The notes under the pieces: generated by a model | What the model was told of the DNA's origin: nothing | Database searches by the model: none | The model's input: the letters and a program-made list of their open reading frames with translations, nothing else | Made by a program: the position numbers and the translations under genes | NCBI RefSeq assembly: GCF_028682635.1 | Contig: NZ_JANHLK010000017.1 | Location: 62,001-126,000 of the forward strand | From: Pseudomonas putida | GTDB taxonomy: Bacteria > Pseudomonadota > Gammaproteobacteria > Pseudomonadales > Pseudomonadaceae | Length of the DNA: 64,000 bases | Direction: 5' to 3' | Shown here: positions 50,706 to 59,793 of the stretch, piece after piece | Numbering within the stretch: the stretch's first letter is position 1 | How the letters are laid out: each line of letters starts with the position of its first letter

Positions 50706-51668
50706 CTAGACGGCCTGGGTCACGCCCTTCGGCAGCTCGATAGGGGTCAGCACCGGCTGGCCGGAAAAAAACGCCACGAGGTTACGGCCCACCAGTTCCA
50801 CGGTGCCCTGGGTGGCCTCGGGGGACAGTCCGGCTACGTGCGGGCTGAGGATGACGTTCGCCAGGGCCTTGAGGGTATCCGGCACCTTGGGCTCGGCATC
50901 GAAGACATCCAGGGCGGCACCGGCAATGCGCCGTTGCTCGAGCGCGCTGATCAGGTCGGCGGTGACCACCACGCTGGCCCGGGCGATGTTGACGAAAAAA
51001 CCGTTGGGCCCGAGGGCCTCGAGCACCTGCTTGTTGATCAGGTGCTTGGTGCCCAGCCCCCCCGGGGTGGCGACGATCAGGAAGTCCGAGGCCCGGGCCA
51101 GTTCAGTGGGTGTCGAGCAGAACTTGTAGGGTACATCGCTGCGGTGCTGGCGGTTGTGGTAGCTCACGCTCATGTCGAAGCCCGCGCCGGCACGTTTGGC
51201 GATGGCCATGCCGACCGCGCCGAGGCCGAGAATGCCCAGGCGCTTGCCGGCGAGGGAAGGGCGCATGATTTTCGGCCATTCACCCCGGCGTACGGCGGCA
51301 TCGCAGCGGGGGATGTCACGTACCAGCGCCAGCAGCAGCGACATGGCATGGTCCGCGACCGAGGAGGCGTTGACCCCGGCGCCATTGGTGACGGTGATGC
51401 CCCGGTCGGCGGCGGCTTGCAGGTCGACCTGTTCATAGCCCGCGCCAATCACGCAGATGATCTTGAGGTTGGGCAGGGCGGCGATTTCATCGCCGTACAG
51501 GCCGAGCGGGCCACGGGTCAGGACCGCATCGATCTGGCCACTGTGCCGGCTGATGGCCTCGGCGCGCTCGGCGGGCGTGGGCGCCAGGATTAGGTGAAAG
51601 CCCTGGCGTTCGAGAATGGGCAGGTAATCATTGATGGTTTCAACCAGTACCAGAACGGTTGCAGGCAT
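50706..51668 (-). CDS. D-2-hydroxyacid dehydrogenase
   Basis: A 320-residue NAD(P)-dependent dehydrogenase from ATG 51666-51668 with CAGGAGC upstream. Nucleotide motif GILGLGAVGMAIAKRAG; substrate Arg in VNIARASVVVTADL; Glu in the FDAEPKVPD loop; catalytic His in ILSPHVAGLSPEATQG. It belongs to the glyoxylate/hydroxypyruvate reductase-like branch (GhrB/HprA). The 146 bp between it and the phosphotransferase gene hold no visible gene. Confidence 0.9.
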   Translation of the reverse strand: MPATVLVLVETINDYLPILERQGFHLILAPTPAERAEAISRHSGQIDAVLTRGPLGLYGDEIAALPNLKIICVIGAGYEQVDLQAAADRGITVTNGAGVNASSVADHAMSLLLALVRDIPRCDAAVRRGEWPKIMRPSLAGKRLGILGLGAVGMAIAKRAGAGFDMSVSYHNRQHRSDVPYKFCSTPTELARASDFLIVATPGGLGTKHLINKQVLEALGPNGFFVNIARASVVVTADLISALEQRRIAGAALDVFDAEPKVPDTLKALANVILSPHVAGLSPEATQGTVELVGRNLVAFFSGQPVLTPIELPKGVTQAV

Positions 51669-51759
51669 GCTTTGCTCCTGTGGGCAGCGGAACGTCGGGC
51701 TCGAAAGTCGGTTGAGAGTGCTGGCTGCGGGGCAGATTGGCAACAGCCATGCTCCTCAG

Positions 51760-51797
51760 TGTAGGAGCTGGCGCAGCCTGCGATCTTTTTTGATCGC
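51760..51797. repeat. Single REP unit
   Basis: One copy of the GTAGGAGCTGGCGCAGCCTG unit followed by CGATCTTTTTTGATCG, itself a short hairpin with a T-run. It sits downstream of the leftward TetR gene and may help to end its transcript. Confidence 0.7.
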
Positions 51798-51806
51798 ACC
51801 GAAATT

Positions 51807-52400
51807 TCAAACCGGAGCAGGGGGCTCTGTCAGGAAGGTCTGTGCCGCCTCGAGGATTTCCTCCGACAGGGCCTCGCCACGGGTAGCCCGTGCCAGTGTC
51901 AGTGCGCCAACCATCAGCGAATATTGCACCAGCGCCTGCTGCCGGTTTTGCACGGCATCGTCCGAGTCCATCAGGTTGCCGAAGGCCTCGAGCAGCCGGT
52001 TCAGGCCGGCCATGAAGGGTTCGCGCAAGCCGCTGTCGGTGGGTTCGTGGCACATGTCGCCGGCAAAGGCCACCACCGGGCAGCTTTCACCGGGATTGTC
52101 GCGGCTTTCGATCGAAAGGTAAGGTTCGATCAAGGCTCGCCGCGCCTGCGCTTTGTCTTCGCCGGTGATCCGTTCGCGCCATTTCGCCCCCACCTCCTTG
52201 AATGCCCGCTCGCTGGCCTCTCTGGCCAGCGCTTCCCTGGATTCGAAGTGGCCATAAAAACCGCCATGGGTCAGGCCCGCCGCCGCCATCACGTCGACGA
52301 CGCTGATCCCGTGCAGGCCGCGTTCGCGAAACAGCCGGGTGGCGGCCTCGACGATGATTTCGCGGTTGAGGTCGGCTTGTTTGCGGGAAACGCGGGGCAT
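51807..52400 (-). CDS. TetR/AcrR-family regulator
   Basis: A 197-residue repressor starting MPRVSRKQADLNREIIVEAA. HTH segment: FRERGLHGISVVDVMAAAGL and GGFYGHFESREALAREA. The C-terminal part (SCPVVAFAGDMCHEPTDSGL) resembles the LmrA/YxaF-like TetR group. It lies 30 bp after a tautomerase gene on the same strand, so the two may form an operon. Ligand unknown. Confidence 0.88.
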   Translation of the reverse strand: MPRVSRKQADLNREIIVEAATRLFRERGLHGISVVDVMAAAGLTHGGFYGHFESREALAREASERAFKEVGAKWRERITGEDKAQARRALIEPYLSIESRDNPGESCPVVAFAGDMCHEPTDSGLREPFMAGLNRLLEAFGNLMDSDDAVQNRQQALVQYSLMVGALTLARATRGEALSEEILEAAQTFLTEPPAPV

Positions 52401-52430
52401 GGGCGGCTCACAAGGTCTATGGGTTGGCTG

Positions 52431-52814
52431 TCAGAGGGCGTACTGGGCGATGCCGTTGCCGAACGACCAGTTCTCTTTCTTCACTTCCACCAGATTAATG
52501 AAAACATCTTCCAGGCGCACGGCCAGTTGCGTGTTGAGGTTTTCGACGATGGTTTTATACAGCAGCTTCTTCTGCTCCAGGGTTCGGCCTTCGCTCAGGG
52601 TGATCTGGATGACCACCAGACCGTCGCTGCGCTGGATGCCCAGGTATTGGGGGTCGAAGATGAAATGCTGTTCGTCGTGTTCGGCGAGGATCTGGAAGTT
52701 ATCGTTTTCCGGCACGCCAATGGCGCTGCGCAGGGCGGCGTAGATCTGTTGGCCGATACGTTTGGCGTAGGTGGGGTCCTGCTGTTTTTTGAGATCGACG
52801 CGAACCAGTGGCAT
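52431..52814 (-). CDS. Tautomerase-family protein
   Basis: A 127-residue member of the 4-oxalocrotonate tautomerase superfamily (longer MSAD/YusQ-like type). After Met removal the catalytic N-terminal proline is exposed (MPLVRVDLKK). Further family marks: GVPENDNFQILAEHDEQHFI and IVENLNTQLAVRLEDVFINL. ATG 52812-52814 has GGAGTC upstream. It precedes the TetR gene; a role in catabolism of a keto/enol compound controlled by that regulator is possible. Confidence 0.88.
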   Translation of the reverse strand: MPLVRVDLKKQQDPTYAKRIGQQIYAALRSAIGVPENDNFQILAEHDEQHFIFDPQYLGIQRSDGLVVIQITLSEGRTLEQKKLLYKTIVENLNTQLAVRLEDVFINLVEVKKENWSFGNGIAQYAL

Positions 52815-52907
52815 GGGAAGACTCCGGAAGGTGGGCAGGTTCATTTAAAATACATGATGGATGACCTTTATCAAGCCGATCATACGATCGCGCGATGAAA
52901 CGCCATT

Positions 52908-52990
52908 TGTAGGAGCCGGCTTGCTGGCGATTGCGTCGGTGCGATCGACGCATGGCTTGAGGGCCAATCGCTGGCAAGCCAGCTCCTACA
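52908..52990. repeat. REP doublet (GTAGGAGCC / CCAGCTCCTAC)
   Basis: Inverted units TTGTAGGAGCCGGCTTGCTG and GCTGGCAAGCCAGCTCCTAC, between the tautomerase promoter and the permease gene. Confidence 0.87.
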
Positions 52991-53156
52991 GGGGGAGAAA
53001 ACGCCAATCTGGCACCACCGTTCCTCACCTAAGTCTTTGCATCTGTTCATTAATCCTCCAGAATCGCGCCCCTGTTTCGGCCAGGGCGCTGCCTGTCGGG
53101 TATTCCGACGCGTTCTGGCCGGGTGGCAAGTGACCGGAATGTGGAGATCCCACCGG

Positions 53157-54437
53157 ATGAATGATCAGGCCAATAGCGTTAACGAACGCTTTGTAGCAGC
53201 GACACCCGCAACGCTTTCGAGCTGGAATCGCCAGGACACCACCTGGATGCTGGGCCTGTTTGGCACGGCGATTGGTGCGGGCACCCTGTTTTTACCGATC
53301 AACGCGGGCCTGGGCGGTTTCTGGCCGCTGCTGGTGCTGGCGCTGCTGGCGTTCCCGATGACCTTCTACGCACACCGCGGCCTGACCCGCTTCGTGCTGT
53401 CCGGCCGTGAAGGCGCGGACATCACCGAAGTGGTGGAAGAGCATTTCGGTCTCAAGGCCGGCGCGTTGATCACCTTGCTGTACTTCTTCGCGATCTTCCC
53501 GATCCTGTTGATCTACAGCGTGGCCCTGACCAACACCGTGGGCAGCTTCCTCGAACACCAGTTGCACATCATGCCGCCACCGCGTGCGGTCCTGTCGTTG
53601 GTGCTGATCCTCGGCCTGCTGGCCGTGGTGCGCTGCGGTGAGCAGGTGATCGTCAAGGCCATGAGCCTGATGGTCTACCCGTTCATCGTCGCGCTGCTGT
53701 TCCTGGCGGTGTTCCTGATTCCGCACTGGAACGGCGGCATCCTCAGTACGGCCAGCACCTTGCCTGAGCCGTCGGCGTTGTTGCACACCCTGTGGCTGGC
53801 GATTCCGGTGATGGTGTTCTCGTTCAACCATTCGCCGATCATCTCGGCGTTCGCCGTGGACCAGAAGCGCCGTTACGGCGAGCACGCCGAACAACGCAGC
53901 TCGCAGATCCTGTCCCGGGCCCACGCCTTGATGGTGGTGATGGTGCTGTTCTTCGTGTTCAGCTGCGTGCTGACCCTGTCGCCGGCACAACTGGCCGAGG
54001 CGAAAGCACAGAACCTGTCGATCCTGTCGTACCTGGCCAACCACTTCAGCAACCCGACCATCGCCTTCGCGGCGCCGTTGATTGCCTTCGTGGCCATATC
54101 CAAGTCGTTCCTGGGCCACTACATTGGCGCCAGTGAAGGTCTCAAGGGCCTGATCGTCAAGAGCGGCAAGCGTCCGGCGGCCAAGACCCTGGACCGCATC
54201 GTGGCGGCGTTCATGCTGGTGGTGTGCTGGATCGTCGCCACACTGAACCCGAGCATCCTCGGCATGATCGAAACCCTGGGTGGCCCGGTGATCGCGGCGA
54301 TCCTGTTCCTGATGCCGATGTATGCGATCCGCAAGGTGCCGGCGATGGCGCGTTATCGTGGCCAGGCTTCCAATGTGTTTGTAGTTGCGGTGGGTCTGGT
54401 GGCGATTTCGGCGTTGATCTACTCATTGAGCGCGTAA
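53157..54437 (+). CDS. HAAAP-family serine/threonine permease
   Basis: A 426-residue inner-membrane amino-acid symporter with about eleven hydrophobic segments. Family signature near the start: TWMLGLFGTAIGAGTLFLPI. Others: MVFSFNHSPIISAFAVDQ and SKSFLGHYIGASEGLKGL. It resembles the SdaC/YhaO serine-type carriers. Start chosen at ATG 53157 (MNDQANSVNERF) with GTGGAG upstream; an ATG at 53139 in frame is an alternative. Monocistronic, ending in a REP and a terminator. Confidence 0.9.
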   Translation: MNDQANSVNERFVAATPATLSSWNRQDTTWMLGLFGTAIGAGTLFLPINAGLGGFWPLLVLALLAFPMTFYAHRGLTRFVLSGREGADITEVVEEHFGLKAGALITLLYFFAIFPILLIYSVALTNTVGSFLEHQLHIMPPPRAVLSLVLILGLLAVVRCGEQVIVKAMSLMVYPFIVALLFLAVFLIPHWNGGILSTASTLPEPSALLHTLWLAIPVMVFSFNHSPIISAFAVDQKRRYGEHAEQRSSQILSRAHALMVVMVLFFVFSCVLTLSPAQLAEAKAQNLSILSYLANHFSNPTIAFAAPLIAFVAISKSFLGHYIGASEGLKGLIVKSGKRPAAKTLDRIVAAFMLVVCWIVATLNPSILGMIETLGGPVIAAILFLMPMYAIRKVPAMARYRGQASNVFVVAVGLVAISALIYSLSA

Positions 54438-54441
54438 TGTA

Positions 54442-54526
54442 AAGATCAAGAGATCGCAGCCTGCGGCAGCTCCTACAGGGACAAGTGAGTCCTGTAGGAG
54501 CTGCCGCAGGCTGCGATCTTTTGATT
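54442..54526. repeat. REP doublet (GCAGCCTGCGGCAGCTCC type)
   Basis: Inverted units GATCGCAGCCTGCGGCAGCT and CTGTAGGAGCTGCCGCAGGC with flanking GATCAAGAGATC/GATCTTTTGATT, right after the permease stop. Confidence 0.9.
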
Positions 54527-54535
54527 CAAGGGCAT

Positions 54536-54575
54536 AAAAAAACGCCGCCCCTCTCACGAGGGGCGGCGTTTTTCA
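54536..54575. terminator. Bidirectional rho-independent terminator
   Basis: A-run, then a strong stem AACGCCGCCCCTC / GAGGGGCGGCGTT with a TCAC loop, then a T-run. It separates the rightward permease gene from the leftward acnB gene and can stop both. Confidence 0.93.
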
Positions 54576-54588
54576 TTGCGTTGCAGCG

Positions 54589-57189
54589 TTAGGCTTGAAC
54601 GACCGGGATGTTGGCGTTCGCAGCAGCTTCACGGAACTCGGCAATCTGGTCGAAGGACAGGTAGCGGTAGACATCGGCCGCCATGCTGTCGATCTTGCCA
54701 GCGTACTCCATGTACTCCTCGACGGTCGGCAGGCGACCCAGGATGGAAGCCACGGACGCCAGCTCAGCCGAAGCCAGGTAGACGTTCGCGCCGTCACCCA
54801 GACGGTTCGGGAAGTTACGGGTCGAAGTCGACACAACAGTCGAGTTCGGCTCTACACGTGCCTGGTTACCCATGCACAGCGAGCAGCCCGGCATTTCCAT
54901 GCGCGCGCCAGCCTTGCCGTAGATGCCGTAGTAGCCTTCTTCGGTCAGCTGGTGAGCGTCCATCTTGGTCGGCGGCGACAGCCACAGACGGGTTGGCAGC
55001 TGACCCTTGACCTGTTCCAGCAACTTGCCGGCAGCGCGGAAGTGGCCGATGTTGGTCATGCAGGAACCGATGAACACTTCGTCGATCTTCTCGCCAGCAA
55101 CGCTGGAGAGCAGGCGAGCGTCGTCCGGGTCGTTCGGAGCGCAGAGTACTGGCTCCTTGATGTCGGCCAGGTCGATCTCGATGATTTCGGCGTACTCGGC
55201 GTCCTTGTCCGCTTCCATCAGTTCAGGGTTGGCCAGCCAGGCTTCCATCGCCTGGGCACGACGCTCCAGGGTACGGGCATCGCCGTAGCCTTCGCCGATC
55301 ATCCAGCGCAGCAGGGTGATGTTCGATTGCAGGTATTCAGCGATCGACTCTTTCGACAGCTGGATGGTGCAACCGGCAGCCGAACGTTCAGCCGAGGCGT
55401 CGGACAGTTCGAACGCTTGCTCGACGGTCAGCTTGGGCAGGCCTTCGATCTCCAGGATGCGACCGGAGAAGGCGTTTTTCTTGCCTTTCTTCTCTACGGT
55501 CAACAGGCCAGCCTGGATCGCGTAGTAAGGAATGGCGTGAACCAGGTCACGCAGGGTGACGCCTGGCTGCAGTTCGCCCTTGAAGCGAACCAGGACCGAC
55601 TCAGGCATGTCCAGCGGCATGACGCCAGTGGCGGCGGCGAACGCCACCAGGCCGGAACCGGCCGGGAACGAGATGCCGATCGGGAAACGGGTGTGGGAGT
55701 CACCACCGGTACCGACGGTGTCTGGCAGCAGCATGCGGTTCAGCCACGAGTGGATGATGCCGTCGCCCGGACGCAGGGAAACGCCGCCGCGGGTCATGAT
55801 GAAGTCAGGCAGGGTGTGGTGGGTGGTCACGTCGATCGGCTTTGGATATGCCGCGGTGTGGCAGAAGGACTGCATGACCAGGTCGGTCGAGAAGCCCAGG
55901 CACGCCAGGTCTTTCAGTTCGTCACGGGTCATTGGACCGGTGGTGTCCTGGGAACCCACGGTGGTCATCTTCGGTTCGCAGTAGGTGCCCGGACGAACGC
56001 CGGTCACGCCGCAAGCCTTGCCGACCATTTTCTGCGCCAGGGTGAAACCCTTGGTGCTTTCAGCCGGAGCTTCTGGCTTCTTGAACAGGGTCGAAGGTGG
56101 CAGGCCCAGCTCGGTACGAGCCTTCTCGGTCAGGCCACGGCCGATGATCAGCGGGATACGGCCGCCAGCACGGACTTCGTCCAACAGCACCGGGGTCTTC
56201 ATTTCGAAGGTGGTCAGGACTTCGTCGGTGCCGTGCTTGCAGACTTTGCCAGCATGAGGGTACAGGTCGATCACGTCGCCCATGTTCATGTTGGAAACGT
56301 CGAATTCGATTGGCAGTGCGCCGGCATCTTCCATGGTGTTGTAGAAGATCGGAGCGATCTTGTTGCCGAAGCAGAAACCGCCGGCACGCTTGTTCGGCAC
56401 GTAAGGAACGTCGTCGCCGAAGAACCACAGCACCGAGTTGGTCGCCGATTTACGCGAAGAACCGGTACCGACCACGTCGCCCACGTAGGCGATCGGGAAG
56501 CCGGCGTTGCGCATTTCTTCGATCTGCTTCATCGGACCGGTGACGCCTTGTGCGTCCGGCACGATGCCGTCGCGCGCCATTTTCAGCATGGCCAGGGCGT
56601 GCAACGGGATGTCCGGGCGGGACCAGGCATCCGGAGCAGGGGACAGGTCGTCGGTGTTGGTTTCGCCGGAGACCTTGAACACGCGCAGGCTGATCTTGTC
56701 GGCCAGCACCGGGCGTTTCACGAACCACTCGCCGTCAGCCCAGGATTGCAGCACGCCTTTGGCGTGTACATTGCCGTTCTTGGCTTTTTCAGCGACGTCG
56801 TGGAAGGCATCGAACATCAGCAGGGTGTGCTTGAGTTCTTCGGCGGCCACTGGCGCCAGTTCGGCGTCGTCCAGCAGGTTCACCAGGGTCACGATGTTGT
56901 AGCCGCCCTGCATGGTGCCGAGCAGTTCAACAGCGCGCTTCTTGTCGATCAGGGGGGAGGTGGCTTCGCCTTTGGCGATGGCGGACAGGAAGCCGGCCTT
57001 GACATAGGCTGCTTCGTCCACTCCAGGCGGAACGCGATTGGTGATCAGGTCAACGAGGAATGCTTCTTCGCCAGCCGGGGGATTCTTCAGCAGCTCGACC
57101 AGGCCTGCAGTTTGTTCGGCGTTTAGCGGCTGGGGAACGATACCCAGTGCTGCGCGCTCTTCGATATGTTTGCGGTAGGCTTCAAGCAC
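54589..57189 (-). CDS. acnB: Aconitate hydratase B
   Basis: An 866-residue [4Fe-4S] enzyme of the TCA and methylcitrate cycles, converting citrate to isocitrate via cis-aconitate. It starts with GTG 57187-57189 (VLEAYRKHIEERAALG) after GAGGG. AcnB architecture: N-terminal HEAT-like domain (about 1-160), swivel domain with GTGSSRKSATNSVLWFFGDD, then the catalytic part with DTVGTGGDSHTRFPIGISFP, EVFIGSCMTNIGHFRAAG and GCSLCMGNQARV (cluster cysteines). The length fits the 866-869 usual in Pseudomonas. Regulation by iron-responsive sRNA is known elsewhere but was not demonstrated here. Confidence 0.97.
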   Translation of the reverse strand: MLEAYRKHIEERAALGIVPQPLNAEQTAGLVELLKNPPAGEEAFLVDLITNRVPPGVDEAAYVKAGFLSAIAKGEATSPLIDKKRAVELLGTMQGGYNIVTLVNLLDDAELAPVAAEELKHTLLMFDAFHDVAEKAKNGNVHAKGVLQSWADGEWFVKRPVLADKISLRVFKVSGETNTDDLSPAPDAWSRPDIPLHALAMLKMARDGIVPDAQGVTGPMKQIEEMRNAGFPIAYVGDVVGTGSSRKSATNSVLWFFGDDVPYVPNKRAGGFCFGNKIAPIFYNTMEDAGALPIEFDVSNMNMGDVIDLYPHAGKVCKHGTDEVLTTFEMKTPVLLDEVRAGGRIPLIIGRGLTEKARTELGLPPSTLFKKPEAPAESTKGFTLAQKMVGKACGVTGVRPGTYCEPKMTTVGSQDTTGPMTRDELKDLACLGFSTDLVMQSFCHTAAYPKPIDVTTHHTLPDFIMTRGGVSLRPGDGIIHSWLNRMLLPDTVGTGGDSHTRFPIGISFPAGSGLVAFAAATGVMPLDMPESVLVRFKGELQPGVTLRDLVHAIPYYAIQAGLLTVEKKGKKNAFSGRILEIEGLPKLTVEQAFELSDASAERSAAGCTIQLSKESIAEYLQSNITLLRWMIGEGYGDARTLERRAQAMEAWLANPELMEADKDAEYAEIIEIDLADIKEPVLCAPNDPDDARLLSSVAGEKIDEVFIGSCMTNIGHFRAAGKLLEQVKGQLPTRLWLSPPTKMDAHQLTEEGYYGIYGKAGARMEMPGCSLCMGNQARVEPNSTVVSTSTRNFPNRLGDGANVYLASAELASVASILGRLPTVEEYMEYAGKIDSMAADVYRYLSFDQIAEFREAAANANIPVVQA

Positions 57190-57596
57190 AGTTATTACCC
57201 TCATCAGTGGTCCCAAATGGGTGTCCGGGACGCTCATCCCGAAATTGCCGTACTCATGCGCTGCATGGCGTTGTGAGCCACTTAGCCAGAATTACCGACA
57301 ATTCCTTACAGAAGCTGCTTTCAAAGTTTTACGCCTGCAGAACGGGAGCTGATGAGGGTTGGCGCTGGGCTTTTCCCCGCTGGAAAAACCCTTCGCCAAC
57401 ACCGCTCTGAAGGAACGACTGTGCTCGTGACGCTTTGAAAACAGCTTCTAACGGACATTGGCGCCTAAAAAGGCAGGCTGATTCTACGGCAAAAAAAAAT
57501 TAAAGGTAAGTTGGCTCATGAAACTTTGAGGGGTGATCAATGTTAGACAAAGGGCTAACATGCCGTCCTGTTTTGCTTTTCGCGTTCTGCCTACCT
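57190..57596. promoter_or_regulatory. acnB / DUF1289 divergent region with long inverted repeat
   Basis: 407 bp without a convincing gene. GAAGCTGCTTTCAAAG (57311-57326) and CTTTGAAAACAGCTTC (57433-57448) are inverted copies with one mismatch, enclosing a second stem GTTGGCG (57358-57364) / CGCCAAC (57394-57400). An A-run (AAAAAAAAATTAAAGG) follows near 57492. The right part must hold the DUF1289 promoter, the left part that of acnB. Confidence 0.55.
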
Positions 57597-58067
57597 ATGC
57601 CCAATCAGACCATCAAGACCCCCTGCGTCGGCCTTTGCTCCACTGTTTACGGTGATCTGGTGTGCCGTGGCTGCAAGCGTTTCCACCACGAAGTGATCCG
57701 CTGGAACGGCTACAACGAGGAAGAAAAACGCGCCGTATGGCTGCGCCTGGAGCAGTTGTTGTCCCAGGTGATGGCCGCCAAGGTGGAAATTTTCGATCCG
57801 GCGCTGCTCAGGAGCCAGCTGGAACAGCGCAAGATCCGCTTCGTGCCGCATCAGTCCGAGTATTGCTGGGCCTACCAGCTGATCGCCCGGGGCGCCCGGG
57901 TGATCAACAATCTGGAAGCCTACGGGATGGTGCTGTTGCCGGAATTTCGCGACTGGAACCTGCCGGAACTGCGCGATGCCATTGATCGGGAATTCTTTTT
58001 GCTGTCTGAGGCGCATTATCAGCGCTATATCGCGCCCGGGTTTCTGAAAGACGCCTTTGGCGCCTGA
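57597..58067 (+). CDS. DUF1289 domain protein
   Basis: A 156-residue protein from ATG 57597 (MPNQTIKTPCVGLCSTVYGD). The four-cysteine N-terminal DUF1289 motif is TPCVGLCSTVYGDLVCRGCK followed by RFHHEVIRWNGYNEEEKRAVW, a likely metal or Fe-S binding element. The remainder (about 60-156) is a helical extension typical of the longer Pseudomonas members. An in-frame ATG at 57540 would add a hydrophobic stretch and is less likely. Function unknown; its position divergent from acnB may be fortuitous. Confidence 0.82.
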   Translation: MPNQTIKTPCVGLCSTVYGDLVCRGCKRFHHEVIRWNGYNEEEKRAVWLRLEQLLSQVMAAKVEIFDPALLRSQLEQRKIRFVPHQSEYCWAYQLIARGARVINNLEAYGMVLLPEFRDWNLPELRDAIDREFFLLSEAHYQRYIAPGFLKDAFGA

Positions 58068-58146
58068 AAAGATCGCAGCCTGCGGCAGCTCCTACAGGGG
58101 AATGCGTTCACCTTGTAGGAGCTGCCGAAGGCTGCGATCTTTTGAT
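58068..58146. repeat. REP doublet (GCAGCCTGCGGCAGC type)
   Basis: Inverted units GATCGCAGCCTGCGGCAGCT and TTGTAGGAGCTGCCGAAGGC directly after the DUF1289 stop and before the convergent usp stop; flanking GATCTTTTGATC adds a short hairpin. Confidence 0.88.
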
Positions 58147-58153
58147 CTTCAAA

Positions 58154-59017
58154 TCAATGTTTCACCGCCAACTCCTCCAGGTGGTCCTCAACCTCCTGGG
58201 GCTTGAGCACCAGCACATCGCTCTCCACCGCATCGAGCACCACTTCCGCGGTATTGCCGATCAAGGTCCCTGACAACCCGGTACGCGCCACCGTGCCGAT
58301 CACCGTCACGGCCGCCTGCAGTTTGTGCACCATGAACGGAATCAATACATCCGCCGGGCCTTCGGCGATGTGCAGGTGTTCGTTGTCGATGTCGAATTCC
58401 GCCTGGAACGCCCGGCACTGTTCGCGATAGCGCGCCTCGATGGTTTCGCTGAGCTGCAAGGTCGGGTCGGCCGCCGACAGCATGGGCGACGGGTGGGCAC
58501 TGATCACATGCAGATGCGCCTTGGCCAGGCTGGCGATGTCATAGCCGTAATCGATGATGGTGTCGTGCAAATGGCGGTGCTCACTTTCCATATTGCCCAC
58601 GTCGACGGCCGCCAGAATCACTTTGTCCTTCCAGGAACCGGAGGTTTTCACCAGCAGTACCGGGGTAGGGCAGGCGCGCAGGAGTTTCCAGTCCACCGGC
58701 GTCAGCAGGGCCTTTTTCAGCGAACTGTCGGGGAAGTGCTGCTTGATCACCAGCCCACAGCCTTCCGCCTGCTGCACGTCGACGATGGTTTCGTGCAGGC
58801 TCTGGTTCCAGGCCTGCTCGGTGGTGACGTTGTAACCGTCTTCCAGCAACGCCGCCTTGAGCACGCTGAGCATGGCGCTGTGATCATGCTTGGGATCACA
58901 GACCAGCAGGTGCAGGTGTGCCTGGGTCACGCCAGCAATCAGTTTGGCGCGTTTGAGTGCCAGGCTTTCCGAATGCTCGGGGTCGATGACCACCAGGATG
59001 CTGCGAATGGCTTGCAT
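58154..59017 (-). CDS. Universal stress protein with two Usp domains (UspE-like)
   Basis: A 287-residue protein from ATG 59015-59017 with GGAGATC upstream. Two tandem Usp domains: residues ~1-135 (SILVVIDPEHSESLALKRAK ... CPTPVLLVKT) and ~145-280 (VILAAVDVGN ... GLSGTLIGNTAEVVLDAVES). The second ends with G-T-x6-G-L-S-G-T-x2-G-N-T, close to the ATP-binding G-2x-G-9x-G-S/T signature. It resembles E. coli UspE. Divergent from miaE. Confidence 0.9.
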   Translation of the reverse strand: MQAIRSILVVIDPEHSESLALKRAKLIAGVTQAHLHLLVCDPKHDHSAMLSVLKAALLEDGYNVTTEQAWNQSLHETIVDVQQAEGCGLVIKQHFPDSSLKKALLTPVDWKLLRACPTPVLLVKTSGSWKDKVILAAVDVGNMESEHRHLHDTIIDYGYDIASLAKAHLHVISAHPSPMLSAADPTLQLSETIEARYREQCRAFQAEFDIDNEHLHIAEGPADVLIPFMVHKLQAAVTVIGTVARTGLSGTLIGNTAEVVLDAVESDVLVLKPQEVEDHLEELAVKH

Positions 59018-59178
59018 GATCGGGATCTCCTGAAAATGAAAAAGCATGGCGTTGCACAACTATAGTTGCTGCGCGACATTCGGTGACTTGATGCATATCA
59101 ACGGTAGTGGCTGGTGGTCTGCGGGCAGGCCGGTATAATCGGCGCCCTTCGATTTATACCTATTTTTCCGTGAGCCCC

Positions 59179-59793
59179 ATGATCCTTCCCGAAATTCACG
59201 AGTTCCTCGGCTGCCGCACCCCTGACGGCTGGGTTCAAGCCGCGCTGGCCGATCAGGAAACCCTGCTGATCGACCACAAGAACTGCGAATTCAAGGCCGC
59301 CAGCACGGCGTTGAGCCTGATTGCCAAGTATCACTCCCATGTCGAATTGATCAACATGATGTCGCGCCTGGCCCGGGAAGAGCTGGTGCACCATGAGCAG
59401 GTCATGCGCCTGATGAAAAAACGCAAGATCGAGTTGCGTCAGCTGTCCGCCGGGCGTTACGCCTCGGGGCTGCGCAAGGTGGTGCGCAGTCACGAGCCGG
59501 TGAAACTGGTTGATACGCTGGTGGTTGGTGCATTCATCGAGGCCCGCAGTTGTGAGCGTTTCGAAGCACTGGTGCCGCATCTGGACGACGAACTGGGCAA
59601 GTTCTACTTCGGCCTGCTCAAGAGCGAGGCCCGGCATTTCCAGGGGTACCTGAAGCTGGCCTATCAGTACGGGGACGCCAAGGACATCGCCCAGGTGATC
59701 GACAAGGTCCGCGCCGCCGAGCAGGACTTGATCGAGTCGCCGGATGTGGAATTTCGTTTCCACAGTGGTGTGCCCGCAGCATCAGCGGCTTAA
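59179..59793 (+). CDS. miaE: tRNA-(ms2io6A37) hydroxylase
   Basis: A 204-residue di-iron monooxygenase that hydroxylates the isopentenyl group of ms2i6A37 in tRNA. Ligand motifs of the ferritin-like four-helix bundle: SRLAREELVHHEQVMRLM (ExxH), VVGAFIEARSCERFEAL and GLLKSEARHFQGYL (ExxH). ATG 59179 gives MILPEIHEFLGC; upstream in-frame codons lack conservation. The 3' end overlaps the convergent GFA gene by 12 bases. Confidence 0.95.
   Translation: MILPEIHEFLGCRTPDGWVQAALADQETLLIDHKNCEFKAASTALSLIAKYHSHVELINMMSRLAREELVHHEQVMRLMKKRKIELRQLSAGRYASGLRKVVRSHEPVKLVDTLVVGAFIEARSCERFEALVPHLDDELGKFYFGLLKSEARHFQGYLKLAYQYGDAKDIAQVIDKVRAAEQDLIESPDVEFRFHSGVPAASAA

Noticed and set aside
54595..57126. An 843-codon plus-strand frame opposite acnB
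   Set aside because: Mirror frame of a highly conserved gene; no ribosome site, no recognisable motif.
59782..59793. The 12-base overlap of miaE and the GFA gene as a regulatory device
   Set aside because: Short convergent overlaps are common in compact genomes; nothing else suggests antisense control.
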